A stretch of DNA of 52,794 nt from Bernardetiaceae bacterium (GTDB taxonomy: Bacteria > Bacteroidota > Bacteroidia > Cytophagales > Bernardetiaceae), in assembly GCA_020832465.1 (NCBI GenBank), contig JAFIER010000115.1:1-52794 (forward strand). The letters run 5' to 3'. The notes under the pieces are model-generated. The model was not told the origin of the DNA. It saw nothing but the letters and a program-made list of their open reading frames with translations, and did no database searches. Both the position numbers and the translations under genes were made by a program. Position 1 is the first letter of the stretch; each line of letters begins with the position of its first letter. Below, piece after piece: positions 16,506-23,828 of this stretch.

Positions 16506-19187
16506 ATGATATGCCTATTTGATGCAAACACTATGCAATATACCACACTCAAACAGTATATGCCTTCACTTGAAAAAGTAGAGGCGTTGAAAGAAGAGAA
16601 GCTAAGGCTTGTAGATAGCGCATTTTTAGTTATCGTATGGTCTTACTTTGTATTAAGTTTGTTTATTTCGCTGTTTAAGGAGGTTTGGAAGCCTGATTTT
16701 CTTTGGGCTGCCTTGCCTATGTTGCTTAGTTTTTATTTGGGCAAGCGTTATTTATTGCGTTGGCAATGGCGGTATTTTATCAGTATTTTGCTTGCTGGTT
16801 TTACTATTTTGTTTTTGATACAGCTTAAAGGGGCTTTTTATGGTCATTTTGTGCTTTTTATTAGCCTTACGGCATTGGTTTTTTATGAAAATAGACGTTT
16901 GCTATTTGTATATGCTTTCTTAGCTGGTTCTTACAATGTTATTTGTTACTTGCTTATCGGAATTTGGGGCTATGAAAATGTGCGGTTTTACTTTTTAGAT
17001 AGCAATAATTTTGGCTTAGATTTAGCCATTTTCGGTACCTTGCTGGGGCTTACACAGCTTATACTTTGTGTTGTATATGCAGATAAATTACAAAAACAGA
17101 CCTTAGAAAACATCAAAACTACGCTTTATTTAGACGAGCAGCTTCACTTAGATGCAAATATTTCTTTTGCAGATGCGCTATCCAAAGGAGAGTTAGACGT
17201 GGCTTATGAACCTGTAGAAAATGATGTTATAGGGCATGCGCTTCTTGTATTGCGCAGCAAAATGCAAGATTTAATTAGGCAGGAGCACGAAAATCAGTGG
17301 CGCAGCGAAGGCATTGCAAAAGTAAGTCGTATTTTGATAGAAGAGGAGCGTCTTCAAAACCTTGCTGATGCTGTTTTGCGGTTTTCTGTAAATTATATAG
17401 AAGCACAACAAGGCATTTTATTTTTGACAGAAAAACATCGTAATGGACAAGAACCGCTGCTTCGCCTGGCTTCTGAATATGCTTGTATGGGCAAAGTGCC
17501 AGAGCAAGTTAGGGCGGGCGAAGGAGTAGTGGGCGAGGTTCTTGTTTCTGGTGAGCAGATTTATATAGATAAAGTACCTGATTCTTATGCAAATATTAGC
17601 TCTGGTTTAGGTGTGGGCAGACCGAGAGGGATTTTTTTACTGCCGCTCAAGCATAAGGGCGATGTTGTTGGTGTTTTGGAAATAGCTTCATTTAAAGAAA
17701 TCAATAAAGAGGCGCAATTTTTTTTACAAGAAGTGGGGCAGCGCATAGCAGCGACAATTTCTACAGTGCGTGCACGCGAGCTCAATGAAAGTTTATTGCG
17801 AGAAAGCAAAATCTCTACGGAAGCCTTGCAAGCACAAGAAGAGGAAATGCGACAAAATTTGGAAGAGTTACAGACTACACAAGAGGAGCTCAGTAGGCAG
17901 TTTGTAGAGGTAGAAAAAGCTAAAAAAGAAGCAGAAGCAGCAAAACTTATGGTAGAGCAACAGCTCCTTGCTATTGATAGCATTGCTGCGCTTGTTATTT
18001 TTGATATTGATGGTTATATTATTGATTTTAACTCTAAGTTTGAACAAATTTTTGGCTATAGTCGGGACGAACTTATCGGTGCATCGCACGCAAAACTTCT
18101 GTCAGTAAGTTATGCCAAATCTAAAGAGTATCTTGAATTTAAGCGCAATTTGATAAAAAAGAAGCATTACGAAGGTGATACTATAAGGATAAATAAGCAG
18201 GGCGAGGAGTTGCACTTGCGAACGGGTTATCATGCCATTACCGACAAACAAGGTAAAATAGAGCGTATTTTGAGCTTGAGTTATGATGTGAGTGAGCTTT
18301 ATAAACAGCAAGCGGAGATGAAGGACTTATTAGAAAGACTCCGAATAAAGCAGGCGAGTTTTGAAGAGTTTAATCAAGTTTTAGATAAATCATTGATTAT
18401 CATAGATTTAAATAGCAATGGTACTGTGCGTTATATCAATCAGCAGTTTTCGGAGGCTACGGGCTATGCCCCCGAGGAGGCTGTGGGTAAGCCTCATAGT
18501 TTTTATGTGCCTGAGGATAGTCGCAGTCAGAGTGCATTTACAGACCTTTGGGCAAATCTTCATAAAGGTGTTTTTTTGGCACGAGATGCTAAACGAGTCA
18601 AGAAAAATGGAGAAATTATTTGGCTTTATGCCCTTTATGTTCCTATGCGCAATGAAGTAGGTGAGATGGAATTTATTCGATGCCTTTGTACTGATGTTAC
18701 GAAGCTACGTGAGGAATCCAAAATGCTCAAAGAAACTTTAGCACAGCAAGAAAAACTTAGTGAGCAGTTTGTAGAAAAAGAAAAGGAGGTTGAATCTGCC
18801 TATCGCACCTTAGAAAACTTATTGCTTAGTCTTAAAGGTGTGGTCTTTAAGGTGCGCAATGATGAGAAAGGTTCGGTTGAGCTTGTAACACAGGGGGTTG
18901 AAAGTCTTAGTGGATACAAACCAGAGGTTTTTCAAAGCGGTAAGCTTAGCTGGCATGAGATTGTTCACGAAGCGGAGCGTAAAACATCTTATCGCAAAGA
19001 TCGCGAGCGACTTATCGCAGCGGCGCAGCCCAATGTAGGGCAAGAAATTTTTTATCGTATTGTCGCTAAGGATAAATCTGTAAAGAAGGTCAGGGAGTTT
19101 GTAAAACCGCTTTATAATGAAGCAGGGCAACTCACACATTTTGAAGGTTTTATTACCGAAATTGAAAATAAATCTACAGAAATTTAA
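16506..19187 (+). CDS. Membrane sensor with GAF and three PAS domains, no output domain
   Basis: An 893-residue protein. Five or six membrane helices span about 35-205, followed by a HAMP-like linker and helix (about 230-290), a GAF domain (about 290-425, with QQGILFL and GEGVVGEVLVSGEQIYIDKVP), a coiled coil (about 425-490, EEEMRQNLEELQTTQEEL), PAS1 (about 490-610, IIDFNSKFEQIFGYSRDEL), PAS2 (about 625-740, INQQFSEATGYAPEEAVG), a second coiled coil, and PAS3 (about 780-890, VESLSGYKPEVF). It ends right after PAS3 with no histidine kinase, GGDEF or methyl-acceptor domain, so it probably signals through a partner. An alternative ATG is at 16533. No response regulator is adjacent. Confidence 0.85.
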   Translation: MICLFDANTMQYTTLKQYMPSLEKVEALKEEKLRLVDSAFLVIVWSYFVLSLFISLFKEVWKPDFLWAALPMLLSFYLGKRYLLRWQWRYFISILLAGFTILFLIQLKGAFYGHFVLFISLTALVFYENRRLLFVYAFLAGSYNVICYLLIGIWGYENVRFYFLDSNNFGLDLAIFGTLLGLTQLILCVVYADKLQKQTLENIKTTLYLDEQLHLDANISFADALSKGELDVAYEPVENDVIGHALLVLRSKMQDLIRQEHENQWRSEGIAKVSRILIEEERLQNLADAVLRFSVNYIEAQQGILFLTEKHRNGQEPLLRLASEYACMGKVPEQVRAGEGVVGEVLVSGEQIYIDKVPDSYANISSGLGVGRPRGIFLLPLKHKGDVVGVLEIASFKEINKEAQFFLQEVGQRIAATISTVRARELNESLLRESKISTEALQAQEEEMRQNLEELQTTQEELSRQFVEVEKAKKEAEAAKLMVEQQLLAIDSIAALVIFDIDGYIIDFNSKFEQIFGYSRDELIGASHAKLLSVSYAKSKEYLEFKRNLIKKKHYEGDTIRINKQGEELHLRTGYHAITDKQGKIERILSLSYDVSELYKQQAEMKDLLERLRIKQASFEEFNQVLDKSLIIIDLNSNGTVRYINQQFSEATGYAPEEAVGKPHSFYVPEDSRSQSAFTDLWANLHKGVFLARDAKRVKKNGEIIWLYALYVPMRNEVGEMEFIRCLCTDVTKLREESKMLKETLAQQEKLSEQFVEKEKEVESAYRTLENLLLSLKGVVFKVRNDEKGSVELVTQGVESLSGYKPEVFQSGKLSWHEIVHEAERKTSYRKDRERLIAAAQPNVGQEIFYRIVAKDKSVKKVREFVKPLYNEAGQLTHFEGFITEIENKSTEI

Positions 19188-19223
19188 AACTATCATTAGA
19201 TTTATGCCGTTTGTAATTTATTA

Positions 19224-19256
19224 AGAACTTATAGTTTTCGCAAAACTGTTAGTTCT
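19224..19256 (+). terminator. Hairpin after the sensor gene
   Basis: AGAACTTATAGTTTT and AAAACTGTTAGTTCT pair with one or two mismatches around CGC, 36 bp after the stop. It is joined to an element B right end (AGCTAAGTCAATTTAACAAC, then TTGACATACACC) up to 19293, so the hairpin is the core of a B-type copy. Confidence 0.5.
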
Positions 19257-19342
19257 GAAATTAGCTAAGTCAATTTAACAACTTGACATACACCTATTAG
19301 TAGGTTCAAACTCATAATACTCAAAACAATACTGCTACGCTT

Positions 19343-19454
19343 CATATTTCTATACAAGCCAGAATTTATATGGCTTTAAGCCATGTTGTTTTTAAGCCTT
19401 TTTTTTAACATGAGGTTTGCAAAACTACACGAAAAAAAATGTATAGAAAGTATG
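19343..19454. repeat. Degenerate element A copy
   Basis: The ends CATATTTCTATACA and TGTATAGAAAGTATG are imperfect inverted repeats. The interior keeps AAGCCAGAATTTATATGGCTTT and the AAGCC spacer before the second hairpin. It directly abuts the element C copy at 19463. Confidence 0.6.
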
Positions 19455-19462
19455 GTTACATT

Positions 19463-19576
19463 GGGTGCAATTCAAAACTACGTGGTTTGTGTTTGGTCAG
19501 GACACCAAACACGGCGGCGAGAGTAGTTATTTTAAGACAGTAGCTTATGCTCCTGCGTAAAGTATGAATTGCACCC
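19463..19576. repeat. Element C, copy 1 (114 bp)
   Basis: It starts GGGTGCAATTC and ends GAATTGCACCC, an 11-bp perfect inverted repeat. The interior has AAAACTACG, TTTGTGTTTGGT, CAAACACGGCG and AAGACAGTAGCTTATGCT. The flanks GTTACATT (left) and GTTACACC (right) match at six of eight positions. It closely resembles 33073-33182. The remaining 176 bp up to 19752 are AT-rich with nothing recognised. Confidence 0.8.
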
Positions 19577-19752
19577 GTTACACCTAATATTTGCACATTT
19601 AATTATTTTATGCTATAATTTTTTACATCGTATGATAATTCCTATTTTAATTTTTTCGTATTTGCTCTTTATATTGTTCAAAACGATTAGCTTTTTGTTC
19701 TAAAAAGTACCTTACCAAACTTTTCATATCATAAGCACACACTAAAAATAAT

Positions 19753-20604
19753 ATGTCTTCTTCTCCTTCTATTTCTATTTTGGGCTGTGGCTGGCTCGGC
19801 ACTCGTATTCTACCTTTTTTGCAAAAGGCTGGTTATCAAGTAAAAGCAAGCACAACTACACCCACAAAGTTAGATACTTTGCGCAAAATCGGTGCTACGC
19901 CTTACCTATTGGGTGTAACCCCCCCATTTGAACCGCAAGATGCTGATTTGAGCTTTTTTAATACTGATTATATCATTATTGCTATTCCTCCACAGACCCG
20001 AAGGGCTGAAGACATAGAACAGAAGCGTGCTTATGTAGAGCAGATGGCTTATTTAAGGACTTATTTACTCAAAAATTATCGTCCCGCACCTAAGGTTATT
20101 ATGATTAGCTCGACCTCCGTCTATCCTAACACGAATGGTATTGTAAGGGAGTCTGATGTGGTTAAGATAGAAGATGCTGAAAATCATATTATTTTAGAAG
20201 CTGAAAATGTACTTTTTGAGAGTCATTTGTCCACTACGATATTGCGTTGTGGCGGGCTTATGGGAGATAGCCGTATTCCTGGTAAGTATTTTGCTGGAAA
20301 AACTAATCTTACTACGGGGCATATTCCAGTAAATTTTATTCACTATGACGACGTGGCGGGCATTATACTTAGCGTGCTGGAGCAGGATAGATGGAATGAA
20401 ATCTATAATGTAGTCGCCCCCTCTCATCCTAAAAGACGTGAAATTTATCTATCTAATGCCAAAAAATTTGGTTTTGAAGCACCTACATTTGATATGAGTG
20501 GTCAAACGCCTTATAAAATAGTCAGTGCTGACAAACTTATCAAACAACTTGATTATCAATTTGCATATCCAGACCCCTTAGAATTTCCTTACACGACAAT
20601 CTAA
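19753..20604 (+). CDS. NAD(P)-binding SDR-family epimerase-like protein
   Basis: A 283-residue cytoplasmic protein with an N-terminal Rossmann motif ILGCGWLGTRIL (about 9-20, G-x-G-x-x-G). The sequence ISSTSVYPNTNG (about 118-129) matches the S-S-T-S-V-Y-G/P segment of atypical SDR proteins such as E. coli YeeZ. RCGGLMGDSRIPG (about 170-182) and INFIHYDDVAGII-like VNFIHYDDVAGII (about 196-208) are the later family landmarks. The usual YxxxK pair is not obvious, as in other atypical SDRs. Substrate unknown; a nucleotide-sugar or small-molecule dehydrogenase or epimerase role is likely. Confidence 0.8.
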   Translation: MSSSPSISILGCGWLGTRILPFLQKAGYQVKASTTTPTKLDTLRKIGATPYLLGVTPPFEPQDADLSFFNTDYIIIAIPPQTRRAEDIEQKRAYVEQMAYLRTYLLKNYRPAPKVIMISSTSVYPNTNGIVRESDVVKIEDAENHIILEAENVLFESHLSTTILRCGGLMGDSRIPGKYFAGKTNLTTGHIPVNFIHYDDVAGIILSVLEQDRWNEIYNVVAPSHPKRREIYLSNAKKFGFEAPTFDMSGQTPYKIVSADKLIKQLDYQFAYPDPLEFPYTTI

Positions 20605-20632
20605 AAAAGGTCTTTGATAGGAATATGACAAT

Positions 20633-20706
20633 GTGTACGTCAAGTTGCCGGAAACAACATTTCTTTGAGCAATATTATTTCTGGCTAGCGAATGTTTAGT
20701 AGTATG
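20633..20706. repeat. Fragments of elements B and A
   Basis: GTGTACGTCAAGTTG (20633-20647) is an element B end. AACATTTCTTTGAGCAATATT, then ATTTCTGGCTAGCGAATG and TAGTAGTATG (20653-20706), is one half of element A in reverse orientation. It looks like the product of recombination or partial deletion between two repeats. Confidence 0.6.
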
Positions 20707-20828
20707 TGCCTTTATATAAAACTTTTACAAGTTGTAAGGCGTTTAATATCTTGAAAATAAAAAGTAGAGCTAAGCAGTTTTTATAGAACTCTTAGTTTTA
20801 TATTTAGCATACAACCCCAAATTTTGTC

Positions 20829-21173
20829 ATGAATATACTCGGTCCTTTGGAAATGATATTGATTTTTACAGCTTTTGTGGGTTCTCTTTTGTTTATGGCT
20901 TGGTTTTCTAGAAGGATTTTTTCCATGTTAGTGGGTAGCAAGCAGGAGCGTAAGCTAAAAGAAGCTGAAATTATGGCACTCAGAGAAGACAATCGGGAAC
21001 TCAAAGAGCGGGTTGAAAATTTAGAAGCGATACTCACAGCAGTAGATACCGAACTTTTTGAAGGTTTGCTCAAACTCAATCAAAGCAGTCCTATTGAGCG
21101 TGAATCCAATGAAAGAGTAAAGTTCAAAGTGGCGCGCGCTCAAAAAGCTATTCGCAAGTATAACAAAAACTAA
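20829..21173 (+). CDS. Small membrane protein with coiled coil
   Basis: A 114-residue protein. Residues 6-30 form one transmembrane helix (LEMILIFTAFVGSLLFMAWF). Residues 40-75 are a charged coiled coil (ERKLKEAEIMALREDNRELKERVENLEAIL split over two heptad blocks). The tail is basic. The helix plus ENxELxxRxxNLE pattern recalls PspB-like phage-shock proteins, but size and context do not prove this. It converges on the ybbR gene end, 27 bp away. Confidence 0.65.
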   Translation: MNILGPLEMILIFTAFVGSLLFMAWFSRRIFSMLVGSKQERKLKEAEIMALREDNRELKERVENLEAILTAVDTELFEGLLKLNQSSPIERESNERVKFKVARAQKAIRKYNKN

Positions 21174-21200
21174 GCGTTTTGCTTCGCCAGCACCTTGCTA

Positions 21201-22214
21201 CTATTGTCTTCGAGACCTTCTACTTGGCGGTTTTTCTTTAAATTTGATTTTTAGCATAGGTGGCAATACTTGATAATCTTTAATGTAAGGGGGAATATTA
21301 GTTATGAGCGGTACGACCATAGAGTCGGAGCTATTCATCAAATCAAAATTGATAATAGCCTTTATGCCTGTATTTGCCAGCAACTCTTCTTTATGGCTTT
21401 CTTGGATATAATAGTCTAAAATAACTTTTTGCTCATCAATATAAGCCATTGAATCGCTTGGAAAGTTTATCTGTTCTATGAATATGCGCTGTGTGCGCTT
21501 TGTATAAAGAGCGACTTGAAAAGATACATTGATTTGATTAGGGTTTACGCTTATAAACCCATTTGCGTCATCAAAACTGACTTTAATTTTTTGATTAAAA
21601 TCTTGCTTTATACGCTCTTTGCTTATTTGTAGTGGCAGTGTGTCGTTCAATTTTTGGATATAAGTAGAGGGTCCGTAAAAAGTAACTGAATCCACATTTT
21701 TTTGAACTGCTGATATGCGTCGGTAGTCTTTTTCTAAGTCTATAAGGTTGGTATCTACGACTACTTGGACTTTTTTATAGATAAGGCTATCGTAGTTAAA
21801 ATAAAGCGAATCTTCTAAAAACCCATTTAAGCGCACATCACGCAATCCCATAGCTATATCTTCGCGAAGCGCACGGGTTGGCATTACTTTAGTTTCGATA
21901 GGATTTTTTAAAGTAAGAGCAAGTGGTTTGATTCCGATGCCAAAAGTTTTTTGTAAAAGACTCCAGCCCGTTCCTGATACGCTTACAGAAATGTAGGCTG
22001 GTGGAGGGTCTAAGGCTACAACTTGAGAGTCTTGCATCAGTATTTGTAGTGGATAGCGTATTTTAGTATTATAACCATCACTATTTAATGCGTTGAATAT
22101 CCACACAATACTGGATATAAAAATACAAAGCAAAATAATACTCCAATCCCACTTTCTAATATTGGCAAGCAAAGAAAGTAGATTTTGCAACAGAATTTTT
22201 AAGATTTTACGCAT
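21201..22214 (-). CDS. YbbR/CdaR-like domain protein
   Basis: A 337-residue membrane-anchored protein. After a basic N-terminus, one transmembrane helix (about 25-42, WSIILLCIFISSIVWIFNAL) is followed by about 290 periplasmic residues with YbbR-type beta repeats (PAYISVSVSGTGWSLLQ near 75-91, VDSVTFYGPSTYIQKLN near 178-194). In Firmicutes YbbR (CdaR) regulates the c-di-AMP cyclase; in Bacteroidota the family sits in this conserved operon and its role is unclear. It is the last gene after ytxH-like, DUF1573 and yajC. A terminator hairpin lies between yajC and this gene. Confidence 0.85.
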   Translation of the reverse strand: MRKILKILLQNLLSLLANIRKWDWSIILLCIFISSIVWIFNALNSDGYNTKIRYPLQILMQDSQVVALDPPPAYISVSVSGTGWSLLQKTFGIGIKPLALTLKNPIETKVMPTRALREDIAMGLRDVRLNGFLEDSLYFNYDSLIYKKVQVVVDTNLIDLEKDYRRISAVQKNVDSVTFYGPSTYIQKLNDTLPLQISKERIKQDFNQKIKVSFDDANGFISVNPNQINVSFQVALYTKRTQRIFIEQINFPSDSMAYIDEQKVILDYYIQESHKEELLANTGIKAIINFDLMNSSDSMVVPLITNIPPYIKDYQVLPPMLKIKFKEKPPSRRSRRQ

Positions 22215-22262
22215 AGCAATTAGAGAAGATAAATCTTTGATGAATGGGAATCAATCATGCAA

Positions 22263-22302
22263 AAAGACCTTAATAGACTTTGTGCAGCTATTAAGGTCTT
22301 TT
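22263..22302 (-). terminator. Rho-independent terminator after yajC
   Basis: The stem AAGACCTTAATAG/CTATTAAGGTCTT is perfect over 13 bp and is followed on the minus strand by TTTTTG. It lies in the 103-bp gap between yajC and the YbbR-like gene, so transcription into the latter is probably reduced or the gene has its own start. Confidence 0.8.
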
Positions 22303-22317
22303 GTTTCAATGTATTAC

Positions 22318-22662
22318 TTAAGCCTCAACTTGCTTATCTTCTTTTTTGTCTTTTGCCTTAGGGTCTGGAGAGGAGAACTCATAAGACACAAAATTGCGAT
22401 TGACTTTGATGCGCACTCCCCTATCTACTTCAAGAGTAATGACATCTTCTTTGAGGTCTATGATTTCTCCGTGTACGCCACCTACGGTTACGACTCTATC
22501 GCCTTTGCGTAAGGCTTCAATAAATTTTTGTTGTTCTTTTTGCTTTTTTTGTTGCGGACGAATCATAAAGAAATAGAGCACTAAGAACATGCCACCAAAC
22601 AGAATAATAGTCATAGGGTCAAAACCTCCGCCATCTGCTTGTAAAAGAATGAGATAGTTCAT
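22318..22662 (-). CDS. yajC: Preprotein translocase subunit YajC
   Basis: A 114-residue inner-membrane protein associated with the SecDF-YajC complex. A transmembrane helix (about 17-36, TIILFGGMFLVLYFFMI) is followed by the diagnostic RPQQKKQKEQQKF (about 37-49), then RKGDRVVTVGGVHGEI and DVITLEVDRGVRIKVNRN. The tail is charged. It is downstream of DUF1573 and ytxH-like genes in the order typical of Bacteroidota. Confidence 0.95.
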   Translation of the reverse strand: MNYLILLQADGGGFDPMTIILFGGMFLVLYFFMIRPQQKKQKEQQKFIEALRKGDRVVTVGGVHGEIIDLKEDVITLEVDRGVRIKVNRNFVSYEFSSPDPKAKDKKEDKQVEA

Positions 22663-22723
22663 AAAAATTGAATCTATTGTTTTGAAATTAAATTTGTTTA
22701 TTTATAGTCTTTGTTCTTTTCGC

Positions 22724-23260
22724 CTATTGACGATAAGGACCTTTAGATAGCTCGTCTTTTACCACTTCTCCTTTAAGCACAAAAGTTTGTGAGCCGCCTT
22801 CTATATTCGCATTAACTGTTACGGTTTTGCGTTGCGTACCGACTTTACCTTTGCTATCAAATTTGACACTGACTTCACCCTGCTCACCCGGCATTACTGG
22901 ATCTTTAGAATAGGCAGGTACAGTACAGCCACAAGTAGTATGCGTATTGGTAATGGTAAGTGGTGCTTCGCCCGTGTTTGTAAATTTGAATACATGGCTT
23001 ACACTTTCACCTTCTTTGATTTTGCCAAATTCAAATTCTTTTTCTTCTATTTCCATAATAGCTAGAGCAGGAGTATTTGAGTTAGCAGATTCAGCTTCTG
23101 TGGCTGGCTGCGAAACAGCTTCTACGGGATTTTCGGTACTTAATCCCTCAGCAGCATTGACTTCTACTTCTTTTTTTTCATTGCTTTCGGACCCCGAGTC
23201 GCAAGCTACAAAAATTGTTGCACAAGCGAAAGCAGCCATGATTTTTACGTATTTATTCAT
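22724..23260 (-). CDS. DUF1573 lipoprotein
   Basis: A 178-residue lipoprotein. The lipobox FVAC gives acylated Cys20. A low-complexity acidic linker (about 22-65) leads to the DUF1573 beta-sandwich: FEFGKIKEGESVSHVFKFTNTG (about 75-96, split here at the end of the first strand pair), then PLTITNTHTTCGCTVP with the conserved TxCGC motif (near 110) and PGEQGEVSVKFDS. Likely periplasmic and outer-membrane anchored. Part of the ytxH-DUF1573-yajC-ybbR run; the family's function is not established. Confidence 0.88.
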   Translation of the reverse strand: MNKYVKIMAAFACATIFVACDSGSESNEKKEVEVNAAEGLSTENPVEAVSQPATEAESANSNTPALAIMEIEEKEFEFGKIKEGESVSHVFKFTNTGEAPLTITNTHTTCGCTVPAYSKDPVMPGEQGEVSVKFDSKGKVGTQRKTVTVNANIEGGSQTFVLKGEVVKDELSKGPYRQ

Positions 23261-23299
23261 ATCGTTTAAAATTTTTAGGTTTACAATGGGAATAAAAAA

Positions 23300-23605
23300 T
23301 TAAGATTTCTTTTTGTTTTGCAATTCTGCAATCATTCCTTCTAAATCGCTGAGCAAATGCTCTGTTTTAGATTGTACATCAGAGATAAGCCGCTGCCCCT
23401 CTTCTTGGGCAGAACTAACGGGCAACTCCTTAGTTTCGACCAGCTCATCAATGATTTCTTTGAGGCGGTCGCGAGTTTTGTATAGTTGATAATTAAGACG
23501 GTCTCGAGTATTTTGTCCCTTATCGGGCGCAAAAAGAATTCCAAAAAATGTACCAGCGAGTGCACCACCTAAAAGTGCTGCCATAATGGAAAAACTCCCT
23601 CTCAT
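23300..23605 (-). CDS. YtxH-like small membrane protein
   Basis: A 101-residue protein. The glycine-rich helix MAALLGGALAGTFFGILFAPDKG (about 8-30, split by G-x-x-x-G spacing) with the L-F-A-P-x-x-G ending is the YtxH signature. The rest is a charged amphipathic coiled-coil (TRDRLKEIIDELVETKELP). These proteins are linked to stress in Firmicutes; the role here is unknown. It is the first gene of the operon leading to yajC. Confidence 0.8.
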   Translation of the reverse strand: MRGSFSIMAALLGGALAGTFFGILFAPDKGQNTRDRLNYQLYKTRDRLKEIIDELVETKELPVSSAQEEGQRLISDVQSKTEHLLSDLEGMIAELQNKKKS

Positions 23606-23784
23606 TAGAAAAAAGTGTTTTAGATGTGTGATTTTGACATTTCAAATGATAAGCTATGCAAATAAAAGCATATTATTTAATTTTGTCAAGAAAAATAAGA
23701 AAACTCTGCTTATATAGCCTTAACGTAAAATCAATGCTTATTGTTTGAAAACAAAAAAGCGGTATTTATACGTATTGATAGTCA

Positions 23785-23820
23785 AGCTTTGACAAAGTTA
23801 TTTTAAACTTTGTCAAAGCT
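23785..23820 (-). terminator. Hairpin after the subtilase gene
   Basis: Perfect 15-bp arms (AGCTTTGACAAAGTT and complement) with a 6-nt loop, 9 bp beyond the stop of the subtilase gene. There is no long U run after it on the minus strand, so termination or 3'-end protection are both possible. Confidence 0.6.
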
Positions 23821-23828
23821 AAAAAAAA

